Of a stretch of DNA of 64,000 bases, positions 44,832 through 54,470 are shown in pieces. Position numbers and translations under genes: made by a program. The stretch comes from Malurus cyaneus samueli (lineage: Eukaryota; Chordata; Aves; Passeriformes; Maluridae), in the NCBI GenBank assembly GCA_009741485.1, contig CM019220.1, positions 28,248,342 to 28,312,341 of the forward strand. The letters are read 5' to 3'. The notes beneath the pieces were generated by a model. The model had not been told where the DNA came from, searched no databases, and saw only the letters and a program-made list of their open reading frames with translations. How positions within the stretch are numbered: position 1 is the stretch's first letter; each line of letters starts with the position of its first letter.

Positions 44832-44985
44832 CCATCCGTCGTTTCGGAGTCTTTCAAAGAGACAGAAATTAACTGGAAAATGATAAATGCTACCAATGGC
44901 AGTCCATCCTTGCCTGAAATGGCCTCATGACTCAAGTCAAACTTCTCTATATCCAACACCATCTTTTTACAGGACTCCACTACAG
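44832..44985 (-). CDS. Candidate coding exon, SPAG17-like (copy A, exon 3 type)
   Basis: The minus strand shows a splice acceptor (cttcttgcag) and a donor (GATGG|gtaagacc) bounding 154 bp that are open in one frame: 2 nt + 50 codons + 2 nt. The entry phase fits the candidate exon just upstream at 45,097-45,179, which ends with 1 nt of a codon. The peptide includes VVESCKKMVLDIEKF and DGLPLVAFIIFQLISVSLKD. The LPL...FQL...KD pattern resembles, from memory, the N-terminal region of SPAG17, a central-pair apparatus protein of motile cilia (PF6 in Chlamydomonas). Copy E has the same splice sites but is frame-shifted, and the compact copies are truncated inside this exon. No downstream exon could be identified, so the gene may be broken. 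Homology was not checked by search. Confidence 0.45.
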
Positions 44986-45096
44986 CTGCAAGAAGACTTA
45001 TTTCCACCTAACAATCCTAGGTGGAATCCTAAAAAAAAAAAAATCCTAAAAAAAAAATTTAAGGAAGTCATTACTACCTGAAAATCTCACAAGTAC

Positions 45097-45179
45097 CTGC
45101 AATGTCATTTATAAAGTTCATTACATCAGGAAAGCAACTTATTTCTAGAACACTTTTTGATAAATACACTGCTATTGCA
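45097..45179 (-). CDS. Candidate coding exon, SPAG17-like (copy A, exon 2 type)
   Basis: On the minus strand an acceptor (accaatattatttttag) opens an 83-bp segment ending at GCAG|gtacttg. It reads 1 nt + 27 codons + 1 nt with no stop. The peptide contains AIAVYLSKSVLEISCF and PDVMNFINDIA. The same frame is kept in the compact copy at 47,036-47,119 and in the fragment at 58,560-58,606, with scattered differences. The INDI motif and its place before the next exon mirror an INEI stretch in SPAG17 as I remember it. Exon order (this, then 44,832-44,985 on the minus strand) and matched phase are the strongest evidence that these were real exons. Expression is unknown. Confidence 0.45.
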
Positions 45180-45560
45180 CTAAAAATAATATTGGTCAAA
45201 CAATGAAGAAAGAAGGACATTATATACCTCATTAGAATTATTCAACATTTCGGCACTACCTACAAGGAATTAAGACGTTCTTTTAAGGTCTGACTTCATT
45301 TCCACTGTAGGGAGAAGCCAAAAGGCCAGGCTTTTATCAAGGAACAGTAATTAGGCAAAGAGCAGCAACAAGAGACACCTGTTGATCTCAAAAAGCCTCC
45401 AATCCTACCTCGTTACCCACTCTCATTTGGCTGCAATGCCTCTAACCTGAGGCAGGTGACACCCTGCAACAATAATGTTATTCTAACGAAATAAACACAA
45501 GCACAGATTTAAATTATTGCCCTTGAAAGCTCAGATCACCGATACCTTTGGTCATTTGCT

Positions 45561-45706
45561 TTGACGAGACCATTCTGTGCCTCTGTTCCTCCCCAGGTTC
45601 CCCCTGCCCTCAGGCACCAGGCTGCTCTGCCAAGTGCCCGGTGCCAGTGCTCAGCAGGGACAGTCACCCCAAACAGAGCCGGGACCCCTCTGCTGCCACA
45701 GCAACG
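45561..45706. repeat. Array-leading flank, unit 1
   Basis: About 145 bp from gaccattctgtgcctctg to the first minisatellite monomer. It is nearly identical to the segments starting at about 47,355, 49,489 and 52,856. In the other units homology extends about 90 bp further left, through the tttggtccca...gtatctcccc segment; here it stops, marking the edge of the compact-unit duplication. Confidence 0.8.
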
Positions 45707-46034
45707 GGCTGGCACCCCAAACACTGCCCAGAGAGCAGCCCATTGTGAGCACAGACACAGCCTGGCACCCCAAACAGTGCCCAGAGAACAGCCCATTGTG
45801 AGCACAGACACAGCCTGGCACCCCAAACAGTGCCCAGAGAACAGCCCATTGTGAGCACAGACACAGCCTGGCACCCCAAACATGCCCAGAGAACAGCCCA
45901 TTGTGAGCACAGACACAGCCTGGCACCCCAAACAGTGCCCAGAGAACAGCCCATTGTGAGCACGACACAAGCCTGGCACCCCAAACAGTGCCCAGAGAAC
46001 AGCCCATTGTGAGCACAGACACAGCCTGGCACCC
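45707..46034. repeat. 53-bp minisatellite array 1 (6 monomers)
   Basis: Each monomer runs tggcaccccaaacagtg, then cccagagaa, cagcccattgtgagcacag and acacagcc. The recurring cattgtg steps are at 45,741, 45,794, 45,847, 45,899, 45,952 and 46,005, a period of 53 with one 52. Monomers alternate between a cagtg form (which makes the inverted repeat GGCAC...GTGCC) and a cactg form. The minus strand is open through the array, so apparent Cys/Leu/Val-rich proteins are by-products. Confidence 0.95.
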
Positions 46035-47492
46035 CAGCATTCCCAACACACAGCTCTCCTGGCAACCACACTCTGAACACCTGACCATTATTACCATTGC
46101 TGTTACTAAACAGATACACGCTGTCACTTGTCAGCAAAGACAAAGATTCAACCAAAACCCCAGCAATTTCATTCTGCTGACAACCCTCTCTGAATTTCTT
46201 CATTACTCCCTGGACATTCCACTACCAACTCTTATTTTAGGATTCAGTAATAGGCAATGGCTCCTCCCACATTCATTAGGAGCATCTTCAGAGCCGATTT
46301 CAATAAAAATAGCTTACAATTTTGCAAATAATATTCAGGTTGAATTGGAAAGCAATCTACTGCTTCTCTACCTAGAATTGTTGTTTTTGAGAGTTGCAAC
46401 TAAGTTACAAACATAGACTCTCATTTAGCTCAACATTACCTGCCTTTCCAATCTAGAGTTCCATTTCTATTCTAGATTTCCACATTTTGGCCATGTCTCT
46501 CATATAAAACTAAGTCTAAAATGCATTCAGTCCCCTTTAACTTTGAACACTAACGTTAAGGAAAAGAACACAATAAAAACAGCAAACCAGACCCCAACCT
46601 TGTCACTGTCACATTTGTGCTTTCCAGAGGGGCACATTTCCTGCATTTTGTGACTATTTCCTCTCCCACTTGATACTCTTACTATTGTTTTCAAAACCCT
46701 TACACAGTGATTTGATCATTTCAATGGGAATTCACTGTGTCAAAAATTCTGGTACCAAGTGCCATCTCTCCAACAATTGACTCAACACTGCCTATGAATT
46801 TAGCATTACCTGCGTCTTCTTTACCAGAGAGTCACACCAAAAAGTAACATTGAATTTTAAAGCCTTCTTCAGAAATCACTTTGTAACCAAAGAAAACCAC
46901 CTTTGTCTAGACCCAACTCCATCTTTTTAGAGGATTTCACTACAGCTGAAAGAACACTTATTTGCACCTACAAGAACCCTAAAAAAAATCCTTGGAGAAA
47001 AAAAATTCACTTGAACTAGAAAATGTCCGAATTACCTGGAATGTCATTTATAAACTGCATTACACCAGGAAAGCAACTTATTTCTAGAACATTTTTTTTT
47101 GACAGATCCACTGCCAGTTCTCCAGGAAAAGTAATATTAGTCAAATAATGAAGAAAGAAGGATATTCTAACCTATATATCTTATTATAATTGTCCAACAT
47201 TTCTGCATTATCTAGATAGAAACAGTAATCTAGAAAGAAACCCTTACTTGAAGTTAAGGGGTTTAGATTGTTGTTTGGTCCCAGGGTACGAGTATCTCCC
47301 CACGGGCACAGCCCTGTGTGCAGAAGGGTTCCCAGCACAGGGGATCCTGCCCAGACCATTCTGTGCCTCTGTTCCTCCCCAGGCTCCCCCTGCCCTCAGG
47401 CACCAGGCTGCTCTGCCCAGTGCCCGGTGCCAGTGCTCAGCAGGGACAGTCACCCCAAACAGAGCCGGGACCTCTCTGCTGCCACAGCAACG
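46035..47492. repeat. Compact duplication unit spacer S1 (about 1.46 kb)
   Basis: This non-array part of a compact unit begins at cagcattcccaacacacag and runs to the next array. It matches spacers S2 and S3 nearly end to end with high identity. Relative to copies A and E it lacks two internal blocks of roughly 1.7 kb: one after the gagcatcttcagagc segment, and one that removes most of the exon at 44,832-44,985 and the CpG-rich core. It retains the exon 2-type segment at 47,036-47,119. Confidence 0.85.
47036..47119 (-). pseudogene. SPAG17-like exon 2-type segment in compact unit S1
   Basis: The minus strand gives an 84-bp open segment from an AG (tttcctggag) to CCAG|gtaatt, with peptide LAVDLSKKNVLEISCF then PGVMQFINDIP. 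The frame depends on a run of nine A. The paralogous run is eight in S2 and ten or more in S3, and S2 also lacks five further bases. This is the only compact copy with the frame intact. The following exon is truncated by the internal deletion, so the unit cannot encode the same product as copy A. Confidence 0.4.
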
Positions 47493-48181
47493 GGCTGGCA
47501 CCCCAAACACTGCCCAGAGAACAGCCCATTGTGAGCACAGACACAGCCTGGCACCCCAAACACTGCCCAGAGAACAGCCCATTGTGAGCACAGACACAGC
47601 CTGGCACCCCAAACAGTGCCCAGAGAACAGCCCATTGTGAGCACAGACACAGCCTGGCACCCAAACACTGCCCAGAGAACAGCCCATTGTGAGCACAGAC
47701 ACAGCCTGGCACCCCAAACATGCCCAGAGAACAGCCCATTGTGAGCACAGACACAGCTGGCACCCCAACAGTGCCACAGAACAGCCCATTGTGAGCACAG
47801 ACAAGCCTACCCCAAACACTGCCCAGAGAACAGCCCATTGTGAGCACAGACACAGCTGGCACCCCAAACAGTGCCCAGAGAACAGCCCATTGTGAGCACA
47901 GACACAGCCTGGCACCCCAAACACTGCCCAGAGAACAGCCCATTGTGAGCACAGACACAGCCTGGCACCCCAAACACTGCCCAGAGAACAGCCCATTGTG
48001 AGCACAGACACAGCCTGGCACCCCAAACAGTGCCCAGAGAACAGCCCATTGTGAGCACAGACACAGCCTGGCACCCCAAACATGCCCAGGAACAGCCCAT
48101 TGTGAGCACAGACACAGCCTGGCACCCCAAACAGTGCCCAGAGAACAGCCCATTGTGAGCACAGACACAGCCTGGCACCCC
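47493..48181. repeat. 53-bp minisatellite array 2 (13 monomers)
   Basis: Same monomer as array 1, thirteen copies counted by the cattgtg step, with a few 1-4 bp deletions. It is the longest of the four arrays. It gives a 323-codon minus-strand open frame because the monomer has no stop in any minus-strand frame; this is not evidence of a gene. Confidence 0.95.
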
Positions 48182-49625
48182 AGCATTCCCAACACACAGC
48201 TCTCCTGGCAACCACACTCTGAACACCTGACCATTATTACCATTGCTGTTACTACACAGATACACACTGTCACTTGTCAGCAAAGATAAAGATTCAACCA
48301 AAACCCCAGCAATTTCATTCTGCTGACAACCCTCTGTGAATTTCTTCATTACTCCCTGGACATTCCACTACCAACTCTTATTTTAGGATTCAGTAAAAGG
48401 CGATGGCTCCTCCCACATTCATTAGGAGCATCTTCAGAGCCAATTTCAATAAAAATAGCTTCCAATTTTGCAAATAATATTCTGGTTGAACTGGAAAGCA
48501 GTCTACTGCTTCTCTACCTGGAAATGTTGTTTTTCAGAGTTGCAACTAAGTTACAAACATAGACTCTCATTTAGCTCAACATTGCCTGCCTTTCGAGTCC
48601 AGAGTTCCATTTCTATTCTAGATTTCCACATTTTGGCCATGTCTCACATATAAACCTAAGTATAAAATGCATTCAGTCTCCTTTAACTTTGAACACTAAC
48701 ATAAGGGAAAAGAACACCATAAAAACACCAAACCAGACCCCAACCTTGTCAATGTCACATTTGTGCTTTCCAGAGGGGCACATTTCCTGCATTTTGTGAC
48801 TATTTCCTCTCTCCACCTGATACTCTTACTATTGTTTTCAAAACCTTACACAGTGATTTGACCATTTCACTGGGAATTCACTGTGTCAAAAATTCTGGTA
48901 CCAAGTGCCACCTCTGCAACAATCTGACTCTACCCTTCCTATGAATTTAGCATTACCTTGGTCTTCTTTGCCAAAGAGTCACACCAAAAAGTAACATTGA
49001 ATTTTAAAGCCTTCTTCAGAAATCACTTTGTAACCAAGAAAACCACCTTTGTCTAGACCCAACTCCATCTTTTTAGAGGATTTCACTACAGCTGAAAGAA
49101 CATTATTTCCACCTACAAGAACCCTAAAAAAATCCTTGGAGAAAAAAATTCACTTGAACTAGAAAATGTCGAATTACCTGGAATGTCATTTATAAACTGC
49201 ACCAGGAAAGCAACTTATTTCTAGAACATTTTTTTTGACAGATCCATGCCAGCTCTCCAGGAAAAGTAATATTAGTCAAATAATGAAGAAAGAAGGATAT
49301 TCTAACCTATATGGCTTATTGCAATTTTTCAACCTTTCTGCATTATCTAGAAAGAAACAATAATCTAGAAAGAAACCCTTACTTGAATTTAAGGGGTTTA
49401 GATTGTTGTTTGGTCCCAGGTAGGAGTATCTCCCCACAGGCACAGACCAGTGTGCAGAAGGGTTCCCAGCACAGGGGATCCTGCCCAGACCATTCTGTGC
49501 CTCTGTTCCTCCCAGGCTCCCCTGCCCTCAGGCACCGGCTGCTCTGCCCAGTGCCCGTGCCAGTGCTCAGCAGGGACAGTTCACCCCAAACAGAGCCGGG
49601 ACCCCTCTGCTGCCACAGCAACGGG
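48182..49625. repeat. Compact duplication unit spacer S2 (about 1.44 kb)
   Basis: Close copy of S1 in the same order and with the same two internal deletions. It carries extra small deletions, including five bases (attac) in the exon 2-type segment near 49,200 and a shorter homopolymer, so no coding frame survives. The last 230 bp are the array-leading flank. Confidence 0.85.
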
Positions 49626-50034
49626 GGCTGGCACCCAAACACTGCCCAGAGAACAGCCCATTGTGAGCACAGACACAGCCTGGCACCCAAACACTCCAGA
49701 GAACAGCCCATTGTGAGACAGACACAGCCTGGCACCCCAAAACACTGCCCAGAGAACAGCCCATTGTGAGCACAGACACAGCCTGGCACCCCAACAGTGC
49801 CCAGAAACAGCCCATTGTGGCACAGACACAGTCCTGGCACCCCAAACAGTGCCCAGAACAGCCCATGTGAGCACAGACACAGCCTGGCACCCAAACACTG
49901 CCCAGAGAACAGCCCATTGTGACACAGACACAGCTGGCACCCCAAACAGTGCCCAGAGAACAGCCCATTGTGAAAGACACAGCCCTGGCACCCCAAACCA
50001 CTGCACCACGAAACAGCCCATTTAGTGGTCAGAC
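49626..50034. repeat. 53-bp minisatellite array 3 (8 monomers, indel-rich)
   Basis: Seven clear monomers and one degraded one. Nearly every monomer has a different 1-3 bp insertion or deletion, unlike arrays 1 and 2, and the last fades into unrelated sequence. Either this array is older, or, more likely, the consensus is poorly polished here. Confidence 0.85.
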
Positions 50035-51199
50035 ACAGCATCCTATTAGGGTCCTCTTCGCACGTAGGCCTTGACTACATACACAAATGCTCTACCGCAA
50101 AGTAGTCCAGTAGCTTTGAGCCTTGAGGTATTTGCCCATGAGAACTGGGGATCCATCCTCTGCTTAATGTCAGTCAATCTGTGTCATATGCACCGCATAC
50201 TAACACAGAGTGCTCAAACGAAGTGCTTGGCCTCTGTTAGCTAATGAAAGAATAGCCTGTCCAAGCATGAGAGAACTCCAGAAGCATTTCAGTAATGCTA
50301 TGTATAATGGACCGCCTTGTCGTATGCAACCTAGTACCAAGACCTGTCTACCTCATTGGATAAATCTCTGCCATATTGGTAAAGATGTAATCGAAACGCT
50401 GATCTCCTCATTAGATTGAAGGTTAAATCACTGTTGTAGCAGAGGATCAGAGTCTTAGGAGACTGACAAAGATTCTAAACCATTCAAGGACAACCACCAC
50501 GCCGTTAATACACTTAAGTCACATAACAGTAGAGTCCTGAGTACAGCTCCTTCTAATTAAGCTCTAGTAATTTCATTTAGCATGGAAATAGCAAAGATCA
50601 ATGCAGCATGTACAACCAGCTGCAACCAACTACACCTGGGACCAGAGAAACATTTCCCCAGCAAGAAAATTGTGTCTGAAGATAATCGGCTATATCAAGT
50701 CACTGCGTCAACAGCACACATGAAATGCAGTCTATCTGTCCGCAGAGACATTACTAGCCAGCTCTAAATATTGATTAGATGCCAGGAATCAACGAATGAT
50801 ACACATGTCAACAAGACTGCACGTGTTAGAACATGATCAGCTTAATGTATCCACAGCCCTAGTTAATATGTCCAGGAGGCGATCGGTTTCACAGGAGCGA
50901 GTTGGCGGGGAAAGGATCATCAGGTTCGGCCTAGCAGCATGGGTTTCACAAGTATACGTACTGACCCGTTGGTGCTGGCCACACAGAGTTGTTTTCCACG
51001 AGACCTGATCGCTGAATGAGCTAGGCCGCCACCGAGAAGACTAGTTTTGCTGCTTGTCCCCACGGCAAAACCCCAAGGCGGGCTCCCGTCTCGCGGCGTA
51101 CCCCACACGACTGAATAATTACCCTTGACGAGCGCACCCAACAGGAAACAGGATTGTGCGACCTCCAACCCAAAACAGCGAAAGCACAGCAAGCTGCAC
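50035..51199. other. Anomalous sequence, probable assembly noise
   Basis: About 1.2 kb with no visible similarity to any copy of the cluster and no gene. CpG dinucleotides occur near random expectation (roughly 45 by eye), while neighbouring DNA is CpG-depleted. It sits between an indel-rich array and a garbled array. No retroelement motif is recognisable. I read it as low-accuracy consensus inside a collapsed satellite; a foreign insertion is the alternative. It is best left out of gene annotation. Confidence 0.5.
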
Positions 51200-51530
51200 C
51201 TCAGACGTTAGCGCCCGGGCCTAACAATAGTCCAACGCCTTGCCAACAACATGACAACACAGTGAAACACATGTAGGCACAGCCTGGCCCAAAACTGCCA
51301 GCACATGTGCCCAAGTGGCCCAACTCCCCACGCATTAAGAAGCCTGGACAAAAGTGCCGAGACAGATGACAAGCACGCCGACCCAACACTGCAAGAAGCA
51401 TTAGAGAACCTGCCCTGCCCAGAACAGCCTGTAGAAGCGCCTGCACCCAAAATGCCAGAACAGTCTTGTACGACAAGGCCCCAACACTGCCCAGCGCCTT
51501 GTGACAACAGCCTGCACAAGTGCAACACAC
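51200..51530. repeat. Degraded minisatellite-like stretch
   Basis: Fragments such as cacagcctggccca, cagaacagcctg and ccaacactgcccag recur at irregular intervals. They look like the 53-bp monomer scrambled by many indels and substitutions. The right edge passes abruptly into a clean spacer at cattcccaacacacag. This looks like a noisy continuation of array 3 rather than normal decay. Confidence 0.6.
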
Positions 51531-52991
51531 CCCAAGCATTCCCAACACACAGCTCTCCTGGCAACCACACTCTGGAACACCTTGACCATTATTACCATTG
51601 CGTATTACTAAACAGATACACCCTGTCACTTGTCAGCAAAGACAAAAGATTCAACCACAAACCCCAACAATCTCATTCTGCTGACAACCCTCTCTGAATT
51701 TCTTCATTACTCCCTGGACATTCCACTACCAACTCTGTTTTAGTATTCAGTAAAAGGCAATGGCTCCACCACATTCATCGGAGCATCTTCAGAGGCAATT
51801 TCAATAGAAACAGCTCACCAACCCCCCATAACATTCAGGTTGAACTGGAAAACGTAGCTACTGAATCTCTGCCTGGAAATGTTGTTTTTCAGAGAGTGCA
51901 ACTAAGTTACAACATAGACTATTCTCTTAGCTCAACATTACCTGCCTTTCCAGTTTAGAGTTCATTTCTATTCTAGATTTCCACATTTTGGCCATGTCCT
52001 CTCAATAAACTAAGTCTTAAAATGCATCAGTCCCCTTTAACTTTGAACACTAACGTTAAGGAAAAGAACAACAAAAAAAACAGCAAACCAGACCCCGATC
52101 TTGTCACTGTCACATTGTTGCATTCCAGAGGGGCACATTTCCTGCATTTTGTGACTATTTCCTCTCTCCACTTATACTCTTACTATTGTTTTCAAAACCC
52201 TTCACCCAGTGATTTGATCATTTCAATGGGAATTCACCGTGTCAAAAATTCTGGTACCAAGTGCCACCTCTGCAACAATTGACTCTACCCTTCCTATGAA
52301 TTTAGCATTAGCTGGGTCTTCTTTGCCAAAGAGTCACACCAAAAAGTAACATTGAATTTTAAAGCCTTCTTCAGAAACCACTTTGTAACCAAAGAAACCA
52401 CCTTTGTCTAGACGAACTGCATCATTTAGAGGATTTCACTACAGATGAAAGAAAACTTATTTACACCTACAAGAACCCTAAAAAAATCCTTCAAGAAAAA
52501 AATTTCACTAGAACCAGAAAATGTCTGAATTACCTGGAATGTCATTTATAAACTGCATTACACCAGGAAAGCAACTTATTTCTAGAACATTTTTTTTTTT
52601 GACAGATCCACTGCCAGCTCTCCAGGAAAAGTAATATTAGTCAAATAATGAAGAAAGAAGGATATTCTAACCTATATGGCTTATTGCAATTTTTCAACCT
52701 TTCTCATTATCTAGAGAAGAACACAATAATCTAGAAAGAAACCCTTACTTGAATTTAAGGGTTTTAGATTGTGGTTTGGTCCCACGGTACGAGTATCTCC
52801 CCACGGGCACAGCCCTGTGTGCAGAAGGGTTCCCAGCACAGGGGATCCTGCCCAGACCATTCTGTGCCTCTGTTCCTCCCCAGGCTCCCCTGCCCTCAGG
52901 CACCGGCTGCTCTGCCCAGTGCCCGGTGCCAGTGCTCAGCAGGGACAGTCACCCCAAACAGAGCCGGGACCCCTCTGCTGCCACAGCAACG
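51531..52991. repeat. Compact duplication unit spacer S3 (about 1.46 kb)
   Basis: Third copy of the compact spacer, the same length as S1, with more single-base indels. It includes the exon 2-type remnant near 52,535-52,620 (homopolymer of ten or more bases) and the array-leading flank from about 52,764 (tttggtcccacggtacgag). Confidence 0.85.
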
Positions 52992-53520
52992 GGCTGGCAC
53001 CCCAACACTGCCCAGAGAACAGCCCATTGTGAGCACAGACACAGCCTGGCACCCCAAACACTGCCCAGAGAACAGCCCATTGTGAGACAGACACAGCCTG
53101 ACCCCAAACAGTGCACAGAGAACAGCCCATTGTGAGCACAGCACAGCCGCACCCCAAACACTGCCCAGAGAACAGCCCATTGTGAGCACAGACACAGCCT
53201 GCACCCCAAACAGTGCCCAGAGCACAGCCATTGTGAGCACAGACACAGCCTGGCACCCCAAACAATGCCAGAGACAGCCCATTGTGAGCACAGACACAGC
53301 CTGGCACCCCAAACACTCCAGAGACAGCCCATTGTGAGCACAGACACAGCCTGGCACCCCAAACACTGCCCAGAGAACAGCCCATTGTGAGCACAGACAC
53401 AGCCTGGCACCCCAAACAGCTGCCCAGAGAACAGCCCATTGGAGCACAGACACAGCCTGGCACCCCAAACATCTGCCCCAAGAGAACAGCCCATGTGAGA
53501 CAGCAGACACACCTGCACCC
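52992..53520. repeat. 53-bp minisatellite array 4 (10 monomers)
   Basis: Ten monomers with many small deletions, intermediate in quality between arrays 2 and 3. It ends at a variant of the usual cattcccaacacacag junction and then enters long copy E. Confidence 0.9.
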
Positions 53521-53838
53521 CAACGATTCCCAACACACAGCTCTCCTGGCAACCAAGTGGAGAACCCACGGTTATTATTATCATTATTACCAGTATGATT
53601 ATTTTTGCCCTAGCCACCTATTGTCACTTGTCATCAAAGATGAAGATTCAGCCAAAACCTCAACAATTTCATTCTGCTGTCGACCCTCTCTCAATCTCTT
53701 CATTACTCTATAGACACTCTGCTAAAAACTTATAGTATTCACTGTTCAGGAAAGAGGGCATAGCTCTGTATTCACTTGGAGCATCCTCAGGGCTAATTTC
53801 AATTCAACTACTCACAATTATTGCTACCCCAATCTTAC

Positions 53839-53952
53839 AACACTGTCAAATGGCATCTGCTGTACAATAAATTTAATGTCACCACTTATGTGCCCATTGT
53901 ACTTCACAGCCATCAGAATAAGACCAATGTGAGATCTACTTGTTTTATCATT
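53839..53952 (-). pseudogene. Exon-like open segment, copy E (SPAG17-like exon 1 candidate)
   Basis: The minus strand is open for 38 codons, containing SHIGLILMAVKYNGHISGD, up to a donor GTT|gtaaga. That donor is also present in copy F (GCT|gtaaga). The acceptor position reads GG instead of AG, so it would not splice as in copy A (40,951-41,055). Frame conservation between A and E despite many substitutions suggests former coding. The link to SPAG17 is tentative. Confidence 0.3.
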
Positions 53953-54470
53953 CCCATATTGAGAACAAGGAGGAGCCAGTTGAAAAATAAACTGCTGGGA
54001 AATTTGTATTCTAAGTCATTAGACAAGGCAGAATGCAGCTTATTTGTGGAAGGTGGTTACTGCTTACTCTAATTCATACTCTCAAAAATTTTCTAAATGC
54101 TCCAAAATAAAACCAATTTTAAATGAGAGTGATGTCATATTCCACTGCTTAAATCCATGTGAAACCATTTTGTTTGCACTAAGAGAAAGAAGTATAAATA
54201 CACTTAGAGAAAGGGTCCATATTTCCCTTTCTTTCCCCATCTAGTTCAGCACAGGGACACGCACACACAGCACGGACACAAGGATCAGTTTACAGCACAC
54301 ACAAGACAGGTGCCTTCATCAACCTGCACAAAGTGCACAAAACGCAAACACACCACGCTTTCAACTCAGATGTCCCAAATCTTATTCTTAAAACAGCCAG
54401 CCACGCACGCCTTTGGAAAGGATTTAAAAGAATATCAGAGTGAGAGGTTGTCCCGTCCTGCTGTGAAAAG

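Larger units (their letters stand above)
40735..45560 (-). repeat. Segmental duplication copy A (long form)
   Basis: This block shares ordered homologous segments with the rest of the cluster. It opens with the segment around attcaaccaaatcctatcaa (40,740). It continues through segments near 42,620-43,170 (gaggggcacatttcctct and the ggtcacaccaaatattcac region), the CpG-rich core at 44,140-44,435, exon-like segments at 44,832-45,179, and a stretch leading into minisatellite array 1. Copy E has the same order. Divergence from E is roughly 20% by eye outside the core. The minus strand is given because the only plausible coding exons read that way. It also holds about 1.3 kb (41.3-42.6 kb) for which I found no partner. 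A whole-genome comparison would show whether it is confined to this locus. Confidence 0.8.

Noticed and set aside
47244..48215. Long minus-strand open frames over the minisatellite arrays (up to 323 codons)
   Set aside because: They are generated by a stop-free 53-bp tandem repeat read in all three frames, begin and end in non-conserved sequence, and shift with each indel. No domain or splice context supports them.
51201..51629. 142-codon minus-strand frame
   Set aside because: It lies in the scrambled array region and inherits the stop-free property of the monomer.
45707..53520. CRISPR-like direct repeats
   Set aside because: Monomers are contiguous without unique spacers and the genome is a vertebrate; this is a minisatellite.
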